Assembly (NCBI GenBank): GCA_013375495.1
Contig: JABXKC010000017.1
Coordinates: 1 to 64,000, forward strand
Origin: Promethearchaeota archaeon
GTDB lineage: Archaea > Asgardarchaeota > Lokiarchaeia > Sigynarchaeales > SOKP01
Direction of reading: 5' to 3'
Length of the DNA stretch: 64,000 nucleotides
Positions 10,068-18,201 of the stretch are shown here, in pieces. A program made the position numbers and the translations under genes. The notes beneath the pieces were generated by a model, which was given only the letters and a program-made list of their open reading frames with translations, had not been told where the DNA came from and searched no databases. Position 1 is the stretch's first letter, and the number at the start of each line of letters is the position of its first letter.

Positions 10068-11546
10068 ATGGATTTTAAAGATTTTGAATTAATTTATAAA
10101 AATAATCGCCATGAAATTAAAGATAAACAAAAAATTAAGTCGAAACTAAGTGAAATTCTTGGAGATAAAAGTTTTTCTAACAGCGAACTTGATATCTTTG
10201 CATATACAAAAGATTCTACAATGATTGGATTTAATTGGACATTAGAAGGAAAGATTGCAGGTCTTCCTGATTTCATTACATGGCCAGAAAACAAAAACCA
10301 AATCATTAAAATCTTACAACTGGCAAATTCAGAAGGAATCCCCGTCATACCTTATGCTGAAGGTTCTGGAGTAGTCGGAGGCGCAATTCCTATTAGGGGC
10401 GGAATCATAATTGATATGAAGAAGTTCAATCAGATCCTTAAAATAAATGAAAAAGATCTGACAGTAACGGTTCAATCAGGAATAAATGGTATGAATTTAG
10501 AACGTGCTTTAAATAATAAAGGATATACCTGTGGAAATATTCCTCAATCTGTTCAAATGTCTTCTGTGGGAGGATGGACTGCACATAGAGCAGCGGGGCA
10601 ATTCTCAACGAAATACGGTAAAATCGAAGATATCATTCTAGGAATGGAAATAATTCTACCTCAAGGAGATATTATTAATTTTAACCCTATTGTTAGAAAA
10701 GCAACTGGTCCTCAATTAGATAAGTTATTTATCGGGAATGAGGGGATCTTAGGAATAGTGACTGAAGTTACCCTAAGAATTTGGCCCTATCCAGAGAAAC
10801 GAACATTAATATCATATGCGTTTCATACCTTTGAAGATTCTTTAGAAGCAGTCAGGCAAATTTTACGTGAGCAAATTTATCCTGCAGTTGTCAGGATTTA
10901 TGATAAAGATGAAACTAAAAGACATTTTTTACAAGTAGAAAAAGCTGATGATAAAGTTATGGTTGTTTTTGTATGTGAAGGTAATGAACGACTCGTCAAT
11001 CTTGAAGAGGAAATTACAAGAGAAAAATGCAAACAGAATTCAGGAGTCGATTGTGGTGTTCATCCAGTTGAACATTGGTTTGAAACTAGATTTCGAGTTA
11101 CTGAGACAAGCACAACTCCAAAAATGCAGATTACTTTTGATACAATTGAAGTAGCATCTTCGTGGGAAAACGCAGCAAAAATGTATCATCACGTATTGGA
11201 TTCCGTTAAAAAGGTTAAAGGGGTTGTTTTATTTACGGCTCATGTTTCGCATTTCTATCCAAATGGAGTAGGGATGTACTTTTCGTTTGGAGGAGTTGAA
11301 ACAGGAGAAGATACTAACTTTGATTTTTATCAAAAGGTTTGGAATGCAACAATGGAAGCAGTTGTGGCTTCTGGCGGATCGATAGCTCACCACCATGGTA
11401 TTGGAATAAATCGCGCTAGATGGATGGGAGTAGAATGGGGTAAGAGTATGAAAATCATGAAAGAATTCAAGAAAATTCTGGATCCTCGAAATATCCTAAA
11501 TCCGGGGAAAGTTTTTGAAAATATTTGGGAGGAGGGTATTGATTAG
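10068..11546 (+). CDS. FAD-linked oxidase, alkyl-DHAP synthase / GlcD-like
   Basis: This is a 492-residue flavoprotein of the VAO/PCMH family. The FAD domain spans ~60-245 ('PDFITWPENKNQIIKIL', 'GSGVVGGAI', 'SVGGWTAHRAAG...YGKIEDII', 'GNEGILGIVTEVTLRIWP'). The C-terminal cap has 'GSIAHHHGIGINRARWM', the His-rich motif of alkyldihydroxyacetonephosphate synthase (AGPS) and glycolate/D-lactate dehydrogenases, and ends in 'LDPRNILNPGKV'. The 'GGWTAHRAAG' segment looks closer to AGPS than to GlcD. A TTG at 10059 lies upstream, but the ATG at 10068 ('MDFKDFEL') is preferred. The next gene begins directly after its stop, so the two form an operon and the product probably passes electrons to that iron-sulfur protein. 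Substrate unknown: glycerol-phosphate, 2-hydroxyacid or ether-lipid chemistry are options. Confidence 0.88.
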   Translation: MDFKDFELIYKNNRHEIKDKQKIKSKLSEILGDKSFSNSELDIFAYTKDSTMIGFNWTLEGKIAGLPDFITWPENKNQIIKILQLANSEGIPVIPYAEGSGVVGGAIPIRGGIIIDMKKFNQILKINEKDLTVTVQSGINGMNLERALNNKGYTCGNIPQSVQMSSVGGWTAHRAAGQFSTKYGKIEDIILGMEIILPQGDIINFNPIVRKATGPQLDKLFIGNEGILGIVTEVTLRIWPYPEKRTLISYAFHTFEDSLEAVRQILREQIYPAVVRIYDKDETKRHFLQVEKADDKVMVVFVCEGNERLVNLEEEITREKCKQNSGVDCGVHPVEHWFETRFRVTETSTTPKMQITFDTIEVASSWENAAKMYHHVLDSVKKVKGVVLFTAHVSHFYPNGVGMYFSFGGVETGEDTNFDFYQKVWNATMEAVVASGGSIAHHHGIGINRARWMGVEWGKSMKIMKEFKKILDPRNILNPGKVFENIWEEGID

Positions 11547-12815
11547 ATGCAAGAATTCTTAGATAAATATAGATGGTTCATTGAAGAACTTAACAAGGTT
11601 GAGAAGGAAGTAAAGAGAAAAGTAATTAAAAATATAAGTCGTGTAAAAAAGAACTTCTTTCCAGAAGGAGATCATAAAGCAGATATTGATAATTTGATAA
11701 ATTGCGCCCTTTGCCCAAATCTGTGTCGGTTTGATTGTGGAACATTACAAGCAGCACAAAAAGAATCAATGAGCCCTGGTTATAAGTCAAAAATAGGGTA
11801 TTATCTATCTATTGGTAAAATTGATCCGTCCAAGGAAGAAAATAAGGATTTTATCGATTTAATGTATAAATGCACAAATGAAGAATCCTGTAAGATTTGG
11901 TGTCCTTTCGATTTTTCTGTGGTATCGCTTTTGGAAACAGTTAGAGATGAATTAAATGAAAAGGGTTTAATGCCAGATTATTGTAAAGAACAAATTAAAA
12001 AGTTGAAGGAATCAAACACGATTGAGGGTTACAATATCTTTGAAACTTATAAGAAAAATGGGATTAAAAATATTGAAACAGATGGAAGCGATGAGGTATT
12101 CTATTATCTTGGTTGCGAGTCAATGAAATTCCCAGAGGTAATAAAAGCAAATATTGAGATATTAAAGAAAGCTGGAGTAAAATTTTCAACGAATCTAGAT
12201 AAGAAAGTATGTTGTGGGGGTCCCTCATTTAATATTAGAGATTTAAATACTGCTAAAGAATTCGCAGCAAAGAATATAGAATTAATTGAATCCACTGGAG
12301 CTAAAATTGTCGTATCAGATTGTCCTGGGTGTATTCTAACATTAACGAAGAGATACGAAAGTTTAGGAATTAAGATTGAAAAAAAAATAATCCACATAGT
12401 AGAATACATTTCTCAGTTACTAGATGAAGGAAAAATTATAGCTACTAAAAGTATACCTAATGAATTGAAAAAAGTAACCATTCACGATCCATGCCTTATC
12501 GCGAGAAATCTGAACGATACTTCGTCTATTAGAAATATTTTAGGTAAGATTCAAGGCTTAGAAATCGTTGAGCCGATCTATAATAAGGAATATGTGCATT
12601 GTTGTGGGTGGAGTGGTACGGCTCATTGGGCAGACAGAGAATTAGCTATTAAAGAAGCTACAATTAGAGTAAATGAATTAAAGGAAACAGGTGCAGAAAT
12701 TTTCGTGTCGGCATGCCCTTTATGCGAACTAGGTTTAGGTTATGGACTGAAAGAAGAAGAAAAAGAAAAGATTAAAATAATGGATGTGTCTGAAATATTA
12801 AATAAGACACTCTAA
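11547..12815 (+). CDS. CCG-domain iron-sulfur oxidoreductase subunit (GlpC/GlcF/HdrD-like)
   Basis: This 422-residue electron-transfer protein has its ATG immediately after the TAG of the flavoprotein gene, which implies translational coupling. The N-terminal third holds Cys clusters 'CALCPNLCRFDC' and 'CTNEESCKIWCPF', fitting two [4Fe-4S] sites. The C-terminal half has two CCG domains ('GCESMKFPE...KVCCGGPS' and 'HDPCLIARNL...VHCCGWSG') and a final 'SACPLCELGL'. The CCG domain binds a non-cubane cluster in HdrB and occurs in GlpC, GlcF and LdhE, partners of FAD oxidases. It probably relays electrons from the upstream flavoprotein to quinone or another carrier. There are no transmembrane helices. 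Confidence 0.9.
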   Translation: MQEFLDKYRWFIEELNKVEKEVKRKVIKNISRVKKNFFPEGDHKADIDNLINCALCPNLCRFDCGTLQAAQKESMSPGYKSKIGYYLSIGKIDPSKEENKDFIDLMYKCTNEESCKIWCPFDFSVVSLLETVRDELNEKGLMPDYCKEQIKKLKESNTIEGYNIFETYKKNGIKNIETDGSDEVFYYLGCESMKFPEVIKANIEILKKAGVKFSTNLDKKVCCGGPSFNIRDLNTAKEFAAKNIELIESTGAKIVVSDCPGCILTLTKRYESLGIKIEKKIIHIVEYISQLLDEGKIIATKSIPNELKKVTIHDPCLIARNLNDTSSIRNILGKIQGLEIVEPIYNKEYVHCCGWSGTAHWADRELAIKEATIRVNELKETGAEIFVSACPLCELGLGYGLKEEEKEKIKIMDVSEILNKTL

Positions 12816-12868
12816 AATTGAGAAGATAAATTTAATAAATTGAGTTAAAAAATATAAAAAGTGATTAT

Positions 12869-14326
12869 ATGAATGACAAAATATGTGTTTTCGATGTGGG
12901 TACAACTGGTGCTCGCACGATTATATTTGATATTAATGGGAATGAAATTGCTAAAGCCTATGAAGAATACCCCGTAGAAAAACAACCAGTTGGCATTTCA
13001 GAGCAAGATCCACAAATTTGGTGGAATGCTATTAAAAACACTTGTAATACGGTTATGAAAAAAGTTGATCCAGATGATGTTATTGGGATTTCGGCTTCAT
13101 TCCTTCGTGGTACCACTACAATTATCGACAATGAAGGAAATGTTTTACATCCTGCTTTAACATGGATGGATGAAAGAGAAGAATCTAGTGGTAAAGAATG
13201 GCAAAAAGAGACGGATTTAAGAAGAGCAATCCCTAAAATATTATGGATTAAAAAGAATAGGCCTGAATTATTTAGTAGAGCTGCAAAAATAATTTATTCA
13301 GATACTTACATCTATATGAAATTATGTGGGATATGCGCAACTGATCCCACAAATGGAATTATGGGGATTTTAAGTAGATCTTCTCTAAAGTGGGACGATG
13401 AACTTGCAGAAGTATATGGTTTACCCATAGATTTATGGCCAGAACTTTATGCACCTGGAGATGTAATTGGTGAATTACTCAGTACATCTGCCGATTCTCT
13501 AGGTTTAAAAAAAAATATTCCTGTTGTTTTAGGTGGCGGAGATCAACAATGTTCAGCATTAGGGTTAGGAGTTATCAATGAGGGTCAAGCAAAAGTGACG
13601 ACCGGTACTGGTACATTTGTAGATGTTGTTGTAGATAGACCTATAGATCCCGCGGGAGATTTCCCAATTTTCTCATGGCCTTCTGTTATAAAAGGTAAGT
13701 GGAACATAGAAGGTGTGATTCCAGGAACAGGAACTGTTTTTAAGTGGTTTAGGGAAAATTTTTCACAATTACAAGTAAAAGAAAGTGAAGAAAAAAATCT
13801 TAATGTTTATGATATGTTAACTGCAGAAGCAGCAGGAATTCCCCCTGGAAGCGAGGGATTATTGTTTCTTCCATTATATATATTTCGAAAGGGTACTATT
13901 CATGGTTTAGGATGGAATCACAAAAGAGGTCATATGGCAAGAGCGATAATGGAATCTGCTGCATTAAGTGCTAATATGTATTTAGGTTTAATAGAAGGAA
14001 TGGCGAGAGTGAAAACAACAGAAGTGAGAGTGGATGGTGGAGCAATGAATAGTGAACTGTGGACACAAATCTTTGCTGATGTCCTATCTAGAAAAGTTTT
14101 CGTGCCAGAAATTAAAGATGGCGCAGCTATGGGTGCAGCTATACTAGGTTTTTATGGGTGCAAAAAATATAGTAATATTGAAAGTGCTATTGATAGAATG
14201 GTAAGATTTGTAGATGTTAAAGATCCAAATCCAGAAAATGCAAAAGTTTACAAAACTTTAAAGAGAATATTTATGCCTACCCTGCTTGATGTGTATCTTA
14301 AAAAGCGTGTAACGAAAAACTTATAA
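12869..14326 (+). CDS. FGGY-family carbohydrate kinase
   Basis: This 485-residue kinase of the FGGY family (glycerol, xylulose, gluconate and related kinases) shows N-terminal 'FDVGTTGARTIIFD' (ATP phosphate-1 loop), 'GISEQDPQIWW', 'TWMDEREESSG', a central 'GGGDQQCSALGLG' with 'TTGTGTFVDV', and C-terminal 'RVDGGAMNSELWTQIFADVL'. It lies 53 bp after the CCG protein on the same strand. With a flavoprotein and GlpC-like partner it could supply glycerol-3-phosphate or another phosphorylated polyol for oxidation. 'SEQDPQIWW' is shared by glycerol and xylulose kinases, so the substrate cannot be fixed. A short T-rich stretch follows the stop. Confidence 0.9.
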   Translation: MNDKICVFDVGTTGARTIIFDINGNEIAKAYEEYPVEKQPVGISEQDPQIWWNAIKNTCNTVMKKVDPDDVIGISASFLRGTTTIIDNEGNVLHPALTWMDEREESSGKEWQKETDLRRAIPKILWIKKNRPELFSRAAKIIYSDTYIYMKLCGICATDPTNGIMGILSRSSLKWDDELAEVYGLPIDLWPELYAPGDVIGELLSTSADSLGLKKNIPVVLGGGDQQCSALGLGVINEGQAKVTTGTGTFVDVVVDRPIDPAGDFPIFSWPSVIKGKWNIEGVIPGTGTVFKWFRENFSQLQVKESEEKNLNVYDMLTAEAAGIPPGSEGLLFLPLYIFRKGTIHGLGWNHKRGHMARAIMESAALSANMYLGLIEGMARVKTTEVRVDGGAMNSELWTQIFADVLSRKVFVPEIKDGAAMGAAILGFYGCKKYSNIESAIDRMVRFVDVKDPNPENAKVYKTLKRIFMPTLLDVYLKKRVTKNL

Positions 14327-14527
14327 TCTTTTTTTAAAATTAAAACTACTTCTTTTTTAAAGCCAGCAATTTAAATGAAAATAATTCAGTTAATTTTACT
14401 TTTCAATTTTTAAATTGTATAATATTTTCAGATTTAAATCCGAATTTTAAATGATGTTCATTTTAGAAAAGTATTTCTTGACTCCTATATTTAAAAATTT
14501 AAACCCAAGAAATAAAATTGTGATGCC

Positions 14528-15364
14528 ATGCCCTTCTTTAGAAACCAAGAAGGTTACAATTTGTATTACGAAGACATCAACGGTGAGATTAAGGATCAGA
14601 CAGAGGGTACCATAATCTTGCTTCACGGTTTCGCCTCCTCAGCTTCATTTTTTAAAGGACAAATAAATATGCTGAAAAAGTCGTATCGTATCGTTGCGTT
14701 CGATGCATTAGGGCATGGTAAAAGCGATCAACCTATGAAATTAAGTCTTGATAAGAACTTACGGTATGATATCATAAGAGATCTTGAAGATTTGTTAACT
14801 CATTTATGTGTAGACGAAAAATATGGGATTATCGGCCATTCTTTAGTTGGTGGTATGATTGGGCAATTAATCAGTTTAACTCACCCGGATAATGTCAAGT
14901 TTCTCATTTTGCTTAATTCAGGGTATATCATGATTGATAATGTAATTAGAAATATTTTTTACAATTTACTTCCATATTTTATTCGCATTAATTTTTTAGA
15001 TGTGGTTGCTAATTCTGTTGAGGATATCTTGGATAAAATTATTCCATATATTCTAAATTCGTTAGCAGATTCTTTAAATGGAATGAAATTAACGAAAGAC
15101 GAATTATATATGCTTATTGAAGACCAGATCTTTACTATGATTAATGAAATTAATGAATATGACCCCTCTGGAATTAATTGCCCCACACTAATTATTGCTG
15201 GGCGATTAGATAATTTCGCTCCAGAACAAATGTCAGAAGAACTACATAAAAAAATTCCAAATTCTCGTTTGGAAATATTGGATATGGCCGGACATTTCGC
15301 ACCTGCGCAGCGGAAAGAAATAATTAACGAGTTAATATGTGATTTTATAAAAAAACTTGAGTAA
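14528..15364 (+). CDS. alpha/beta hydrolase
   Basis: This 278-residue alpha/beta-hydrolase-fold protein shows oxyanion loop 'LLHGFASS' (~32-39), nucleophile elbow 'GHSLVGG' with Ser (~103), acid 'AGRLDNFAP' and His in 'MAGHFAP' near the C-terminus, so the Ser-Asp-His triad is complete. A cap of helices sits at ~140-210. Substrate is unknown: esters, lactones or thioesters are typical. There is no signal peptide. It stands alone after a 200-bp AT-rich gap and 42 bp before the pyrophosphatase gene on the same strand, so the two may share a transcript. Confidence 0.88.
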   Translation: MPFFRNQEGYNLYYEDINGEIKDQTEGTIILLHGFASSASFFKGQINMLKKSYRIVAFDALGHGKSDQPMKLSLDKNLRYDIIRDLEDLLTHLCVDEKYGIIGHSLVGGMIGQLISLTHPDNVKFLILLNSGYIMIDNVIRNIFYNLLPYFIRINFLDVVANSVEDILDKIIPYILNSLADSLNGMKLTKDELYMLIEDQIFTMINEINEYDPSGINCPTLIIAGRLDNFAPEQMSEELHKKIPNSRLEILDMAGHFAPAQRKEIINELICDFIKKLE

Positions 15365-15406
15365 TATAACATAATACTTTATTACTATTCGAGTTTATGT
15401 TTGTTT

Positions 15407-15775
15407 ATGAATCCTATACCAGATGATGATAATACCTCTGTTTCTTTTTTTAAGAAAGAAGTACAAAAATTTGTTAGAGAACGAAACTGGACGAAATTCC
15501 ATACACCTAAGAACTTAATTCAGGCGTTGAGCATAGAAGTATCTGAATTATCTGAAATTTTTTTATTCAAGGATATTTCTATTGAAACTATTAAAAATGA
15601 CATGTCCCTTTTGGAAAATATTTCTGATGAGATAGCTGATGTATTTATATATCTAGTCAGCCTTGTAAATAGCATAAATCTAGATTTAACCAGTGCTTTT
15701 ATTAAAAAGATGGAAAAGAATAAAGATAAATATTCCTTAGAGGAATTTAATAACGGATCTTATCAAAAACTCTAA
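15407..15775 (+). CDS. MazG-like NTP pyrophosphohydrolase (dCTP pyrophosphatase type)
   Basis: This 122-residue all-alpha NTP-pyrophosphatase of the MazG/dCTPP1 type cleaves (d)NTP to NMP and PPi. It has 'ERNWTKFHTPKNLIQALSIE' and the metal-binding 'EVSELSEIF' plus 'DEIADVFIYLV' (ExxE...ExxD arrangement), then 'KKMEKNKDKY'. The 'RNWTKFHTPKN' segment matches dCTPP1-like enzymes, suggesting nucleotide house-cleaning. The ATG at 15407 ('MNPIPDDD') is chosen over an in-frame TTG six bases upstream. Confidence 0.88.
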   Translation: MNPIPDDDNTSVSFFKKEVQKFVRERNWTKFHTPKNLIQALSIEVSELSEIFLFKDISIETIKNDMSLLENISDEIADVFIYLVSLVNSINLDLTSAFIKKMEKNKDKYSLEEFNNGSYQKL

Positions 15776-15866
15776 CTTCCGTAATTTCTTAATTATTTTT
15801 GGGGTAATAAGTACTGGATAAAACAGATAATAAGAGTTTTTATGCTTTTTCCTCTTAATTATAACC

Positions 15867-16844
15867 ATGGATTCAGAAAAGTTAGATGAAATTATTAAAC
15901 AACAATTTGATAAAACTTTAGATAGCACTAATATTTCATCATTAGGGGATTTATATAAAGGAAAAGTACGAGACAACTACATAAAAGGAGATATTAGAAT
16001 CATAATCGCTACAGATCGTTTGTCTGCATTTGATCGCGTGATTACAACAATTCCATTTAAAGGTCAAATGTTAAATCAAATTTCTTCTTTCTGGTTTGAA
16101 AAAACTAAGGATATTGTTAAAAATCACATTATCAATATTCCAGATCCTAATGTTGCTGTCGTTCACCAGTGTGAAATGATTCCAGTTGAAATGATTGTAA
16201 GAGCATACATAACTGGGTCTGCGTGGAGAGCTTACACTAAAGGGGAGACTACTTCGGGTATTATTTTACCAAAAGGATTGCATAAAAATCAAAGGTTAGA
16301 CAACATTATTTTGACTCCTTCCACTAAAGCGGAGAGTGGACACGATATATACATCTCGAGGGAAAAAATCTTAAAAGATAAGATGGTAGATAAAGAGATT
16401 TACGAGCAAATTGAAGAGGCTTCTTATAAATTATTCAAATTCGCCCAAGATTATTGTTACAAAAATGATCTTATATTAGTAGATACTAAATACGAGTTTG
16501 GAATGAAAGATGGAGAGTTATTAGTAACTGACGAGATACACACTCAAGATTCTTCTAGATTTTGGATTTCTGAAAGCTATAACGAAAGATTTGCAAAAGG
16601 GGAGGAACCAGAAATTTTAGACAAAGAGATTTTTCGAGGCTGGTTAATGAATACTTACCCCGATATCTTCCCAAACATCGCACCAAGCCAAGAGATCCCT
16701 TCAATATCTCCAGAGATTAAGATTGAACTCGCAAAAAGGTATATGAAGAGTTTTCAAAAAATCACAGGTTTTGAATTTAAACCAGAAGTTTCAGATGTAA
16801 AAGATAGAATAGTTAGCAATTTAAAAAAAGCCAATTACCTATAA
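15867..16844 (+). CDS. purC: phosphoribosylaminoimidazole-succinocarboxamide synthase
   Basis: This 325-residue SAICAR synthetase joins CAIR and aspartate in purine biosynthesis. It has 'LYKGKVRDNY' with a P-loop-like start, 'IIATDRLSAFDRVITTIPFKG', 'EMIPVEMIVRAYITGSAWRAY', 'LILVDTKYEFG' and 'ELLVTDEIHTQDSSRFW'. At about 325 residues it is of the longer type (yeast ADE1-like, ~300) rather than the ~240-residue bacterial type. It heads a co-directional purine block with purS, purQ and purL downstream, separated from purS by a small membrane-protein gene. Confidence 0.96.
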   Translation: MDSEKLDEIIKQQFDKTLDSTNISSLGDLYKGKVRDNYIKGDIRIIIATDRLSAFDRVITTIPFKGQMLNQISSFWFEKTKDIVKNHIINIPDPNVAVVHQCEMIPVEMIVRAYITGSAWRAYTKGETTSGIILPKGLHKNQRLDNIILTPSTKAESGHDIYISREKILKDKMVDKEIYEQIEEASYKLFKFAQDYCYKNDLILVDTKYEFGMKDGELLVTDEIHTQDSSRFWISESYNERFAKGEEPEILDKEIFRGWLMNTYPDIFPNIAPSQEIPSISPEIKIELAKRYMKSFQKITGFEFKPEVSDVKDRIVSNLKKANYL

Positions 16845-16889
16845 CTAATTGGAAAAGATTTAAATAAGATTCAATAGTATTTTTTTATA

Positions 16890-17093
16890 ATGTTTGCGTT
16901 TGTGTTATTGATATTGGTTTTTGGACTGTTTATAGCAAGCTTTTTTGTGGTTATTATGGATTTAACTTCTAATAAAAGAAACAGTAATAGACCAACCGAC
17001 GAAAAATTACCAAAGCTGGGTAAATATAGCTTTCTGTTTAATCTTTTTGCACTTTTACTCTTAGTGGTTGTAAGCTTTTCATACATTTATTAA
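16890..17093 (+). CDS. small two-helix membrane protein
   Basis: This 67-residue protein has two hydrophobic segments (residues ~2-26 and ~48-66) separated by a basic, polar loop 'SNKRNSNRPTDEKLPKLGKY'. It sits 45 bp after purC and 130 bp before purS on the same strand. It is not recognised. The clean helix-loop-helix membrane pattern and the ATG after an AT-rich leader support a real gene, but the opposite strand of the same stretch is also open, so caution is due. Confidence 0.5.
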   Translation: MFAFVLLILVFGLFIASFFVVIMDLTSNKRNSNRPTDEKLPKLGKYSFLFNLFALLLLVVVSFSYIY

Positions 17094-17224
17094 AAATATC
17101 TACAGTTGATTATTTTAAATTTTAATAGCTAAAAACTCTGTCATTTTTGTCGCATTTTATTGATGAAAATTATTTATTAATTAATAAGAACTATTAAAAT
17201 TATTACTCACCTTTTTTTTCACAA

Positions 17225-17494
17225 ATGGCGCAAACAGAATATATAATAGAAATCTCACTTGAGAATAAACCCGCCGCTCGTGATCCTGTTGCTGAAACTA
17301 TAAAAAGGGATTTGCTCGCAAAAAAAGGATATGATAAAGTATCCAAAGTTCGTTCTGGTCAATATCTAAGAATCAATTTGCTGGCAAATAACGAAGAAAA
17401 CGCAAAGGAAATTGTAACAAAGATGTGTAACGATTTAAGAATATTCAATCCAGTTACACAGAATCTAAACATCATAAACGTGAAGAAATTATGA
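17225..17494 (+). CDS. purS: phosphoribosylformylglycinamidine synthase subunit PurS
   Basis: This 89-residue PurS is the small dimeric subunit that bridges PurL and PurQ in the FGAM synthase complex. Seen: 'EISLENKPAARDPVAETIKRDLLAKKGYDKV' in part (KPAARDPVAETIK), 'VRSGQYLRI' and a C-terminal 'MCNDLRIFNPVTQN', all typical. It overlaps the purQ start by 4 bp (17491-17494), indicating translational coupling. Confidence 0.96.
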   Translation: MAQTEYIIEISLENKPAARDPVAETIKRDLLAKKGYDKVSKVRSGQYLRINLLANNEENAKEIVTKMCNDLRIFNPVTQNLNIINVKKL

Positions 17495-18201
17495 CTATTA
17501 AAATAGCCGTGATTCAATTTCCTGGAGCAAATTGTGATTTAGACGCAGTTCACGTTTTAAATGACGTCATAGGGGTTGAAACGAGTTTAGTTTGGCACAA
17601 CCACTTTAAAGAAGCTAATTTTGATGGCGTAGTTTTACCGGGAGGATTTAGTTTTGGCGATTATTTAAGAGCTGGGATTATAGCAGCTCATAGCCCCGCG
17701 TTGGACGAAGCAAGAATCATGTTGAAAGACGGTCGGCCCATTATAGGTATATGTAATGGATTTCAGATCTTAGTAGAGGCAGAATTTCTTCCCGGAGCTT
17801 TATTACAAAATGAAACTTTAAGGTTTATCTGTAAATGGGTAAATATTAAGGTAATAAATAATCAGACTGCTTTTACTCACCAAATGAACAAAAACGATGT
17901 GCTGGCAATTCCCATTGCTCACGGAGAAGGAAGATATTACACTGACAACATAAAGGAATTAGAAGAAAATGATCAAATAGTATTTAAATATTCAACTGAG
18001 AACGGTAATTTCAAATCAGAAGCAAACCCGAACGGTTCTTTGGAAAATATTGCTGGAATCTGTAATATTGAACAAAATTGTGTGGGATTAATGCCACACC
18101 CTGAGCGCGCATCTGAATCCATTTTAAGTCCTAAACAGACAATTCATGGAAGAATCTTTTTTGAATCAATGATTGAATTTATAAAACGGAGGTTAACTTA
18201 A
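17491..18201 (+). CDS. purQ: phosphoribosylformylglycinamidine synthase subunit PurQ (glutaminase)
   Basis: This 236-residue class I glutamine amidotransferase supplies ammonia to PurL. Seen: 'IQFPGANCDLDA', 'VLPGGFSFGDYLRAG', the nucleophile elbow 'GICNGFQIL' with catalytic Cys, 'IAHGEGRY' and 'GLMPHPERA' with the catalytic His/Glu pair. Its last base overlaps the first base of purL (18201), so S-Q-L form one coupled operon. Confidence 0.97.
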   Translation: MTIKIAVIQFPGANCDLDAVHVLNDVIGVETSLVWHNHFKEANFDGVVLPGGFSFGDYLRAGIIAAHSPALDEARIMLKDGRPIIGICNGFQILVEAEFLPGALLQNETLRFICKWVNIKVINNQTAFTHQMNKNDVLAIPIAHGEGRYYTDNIKELEENDQIVFKYSTENGNFKSEANPNGSLENIAGICNIEQNCVGLMPHPERASESILSPKQTIHGRIFFESMIEFIKRRLT

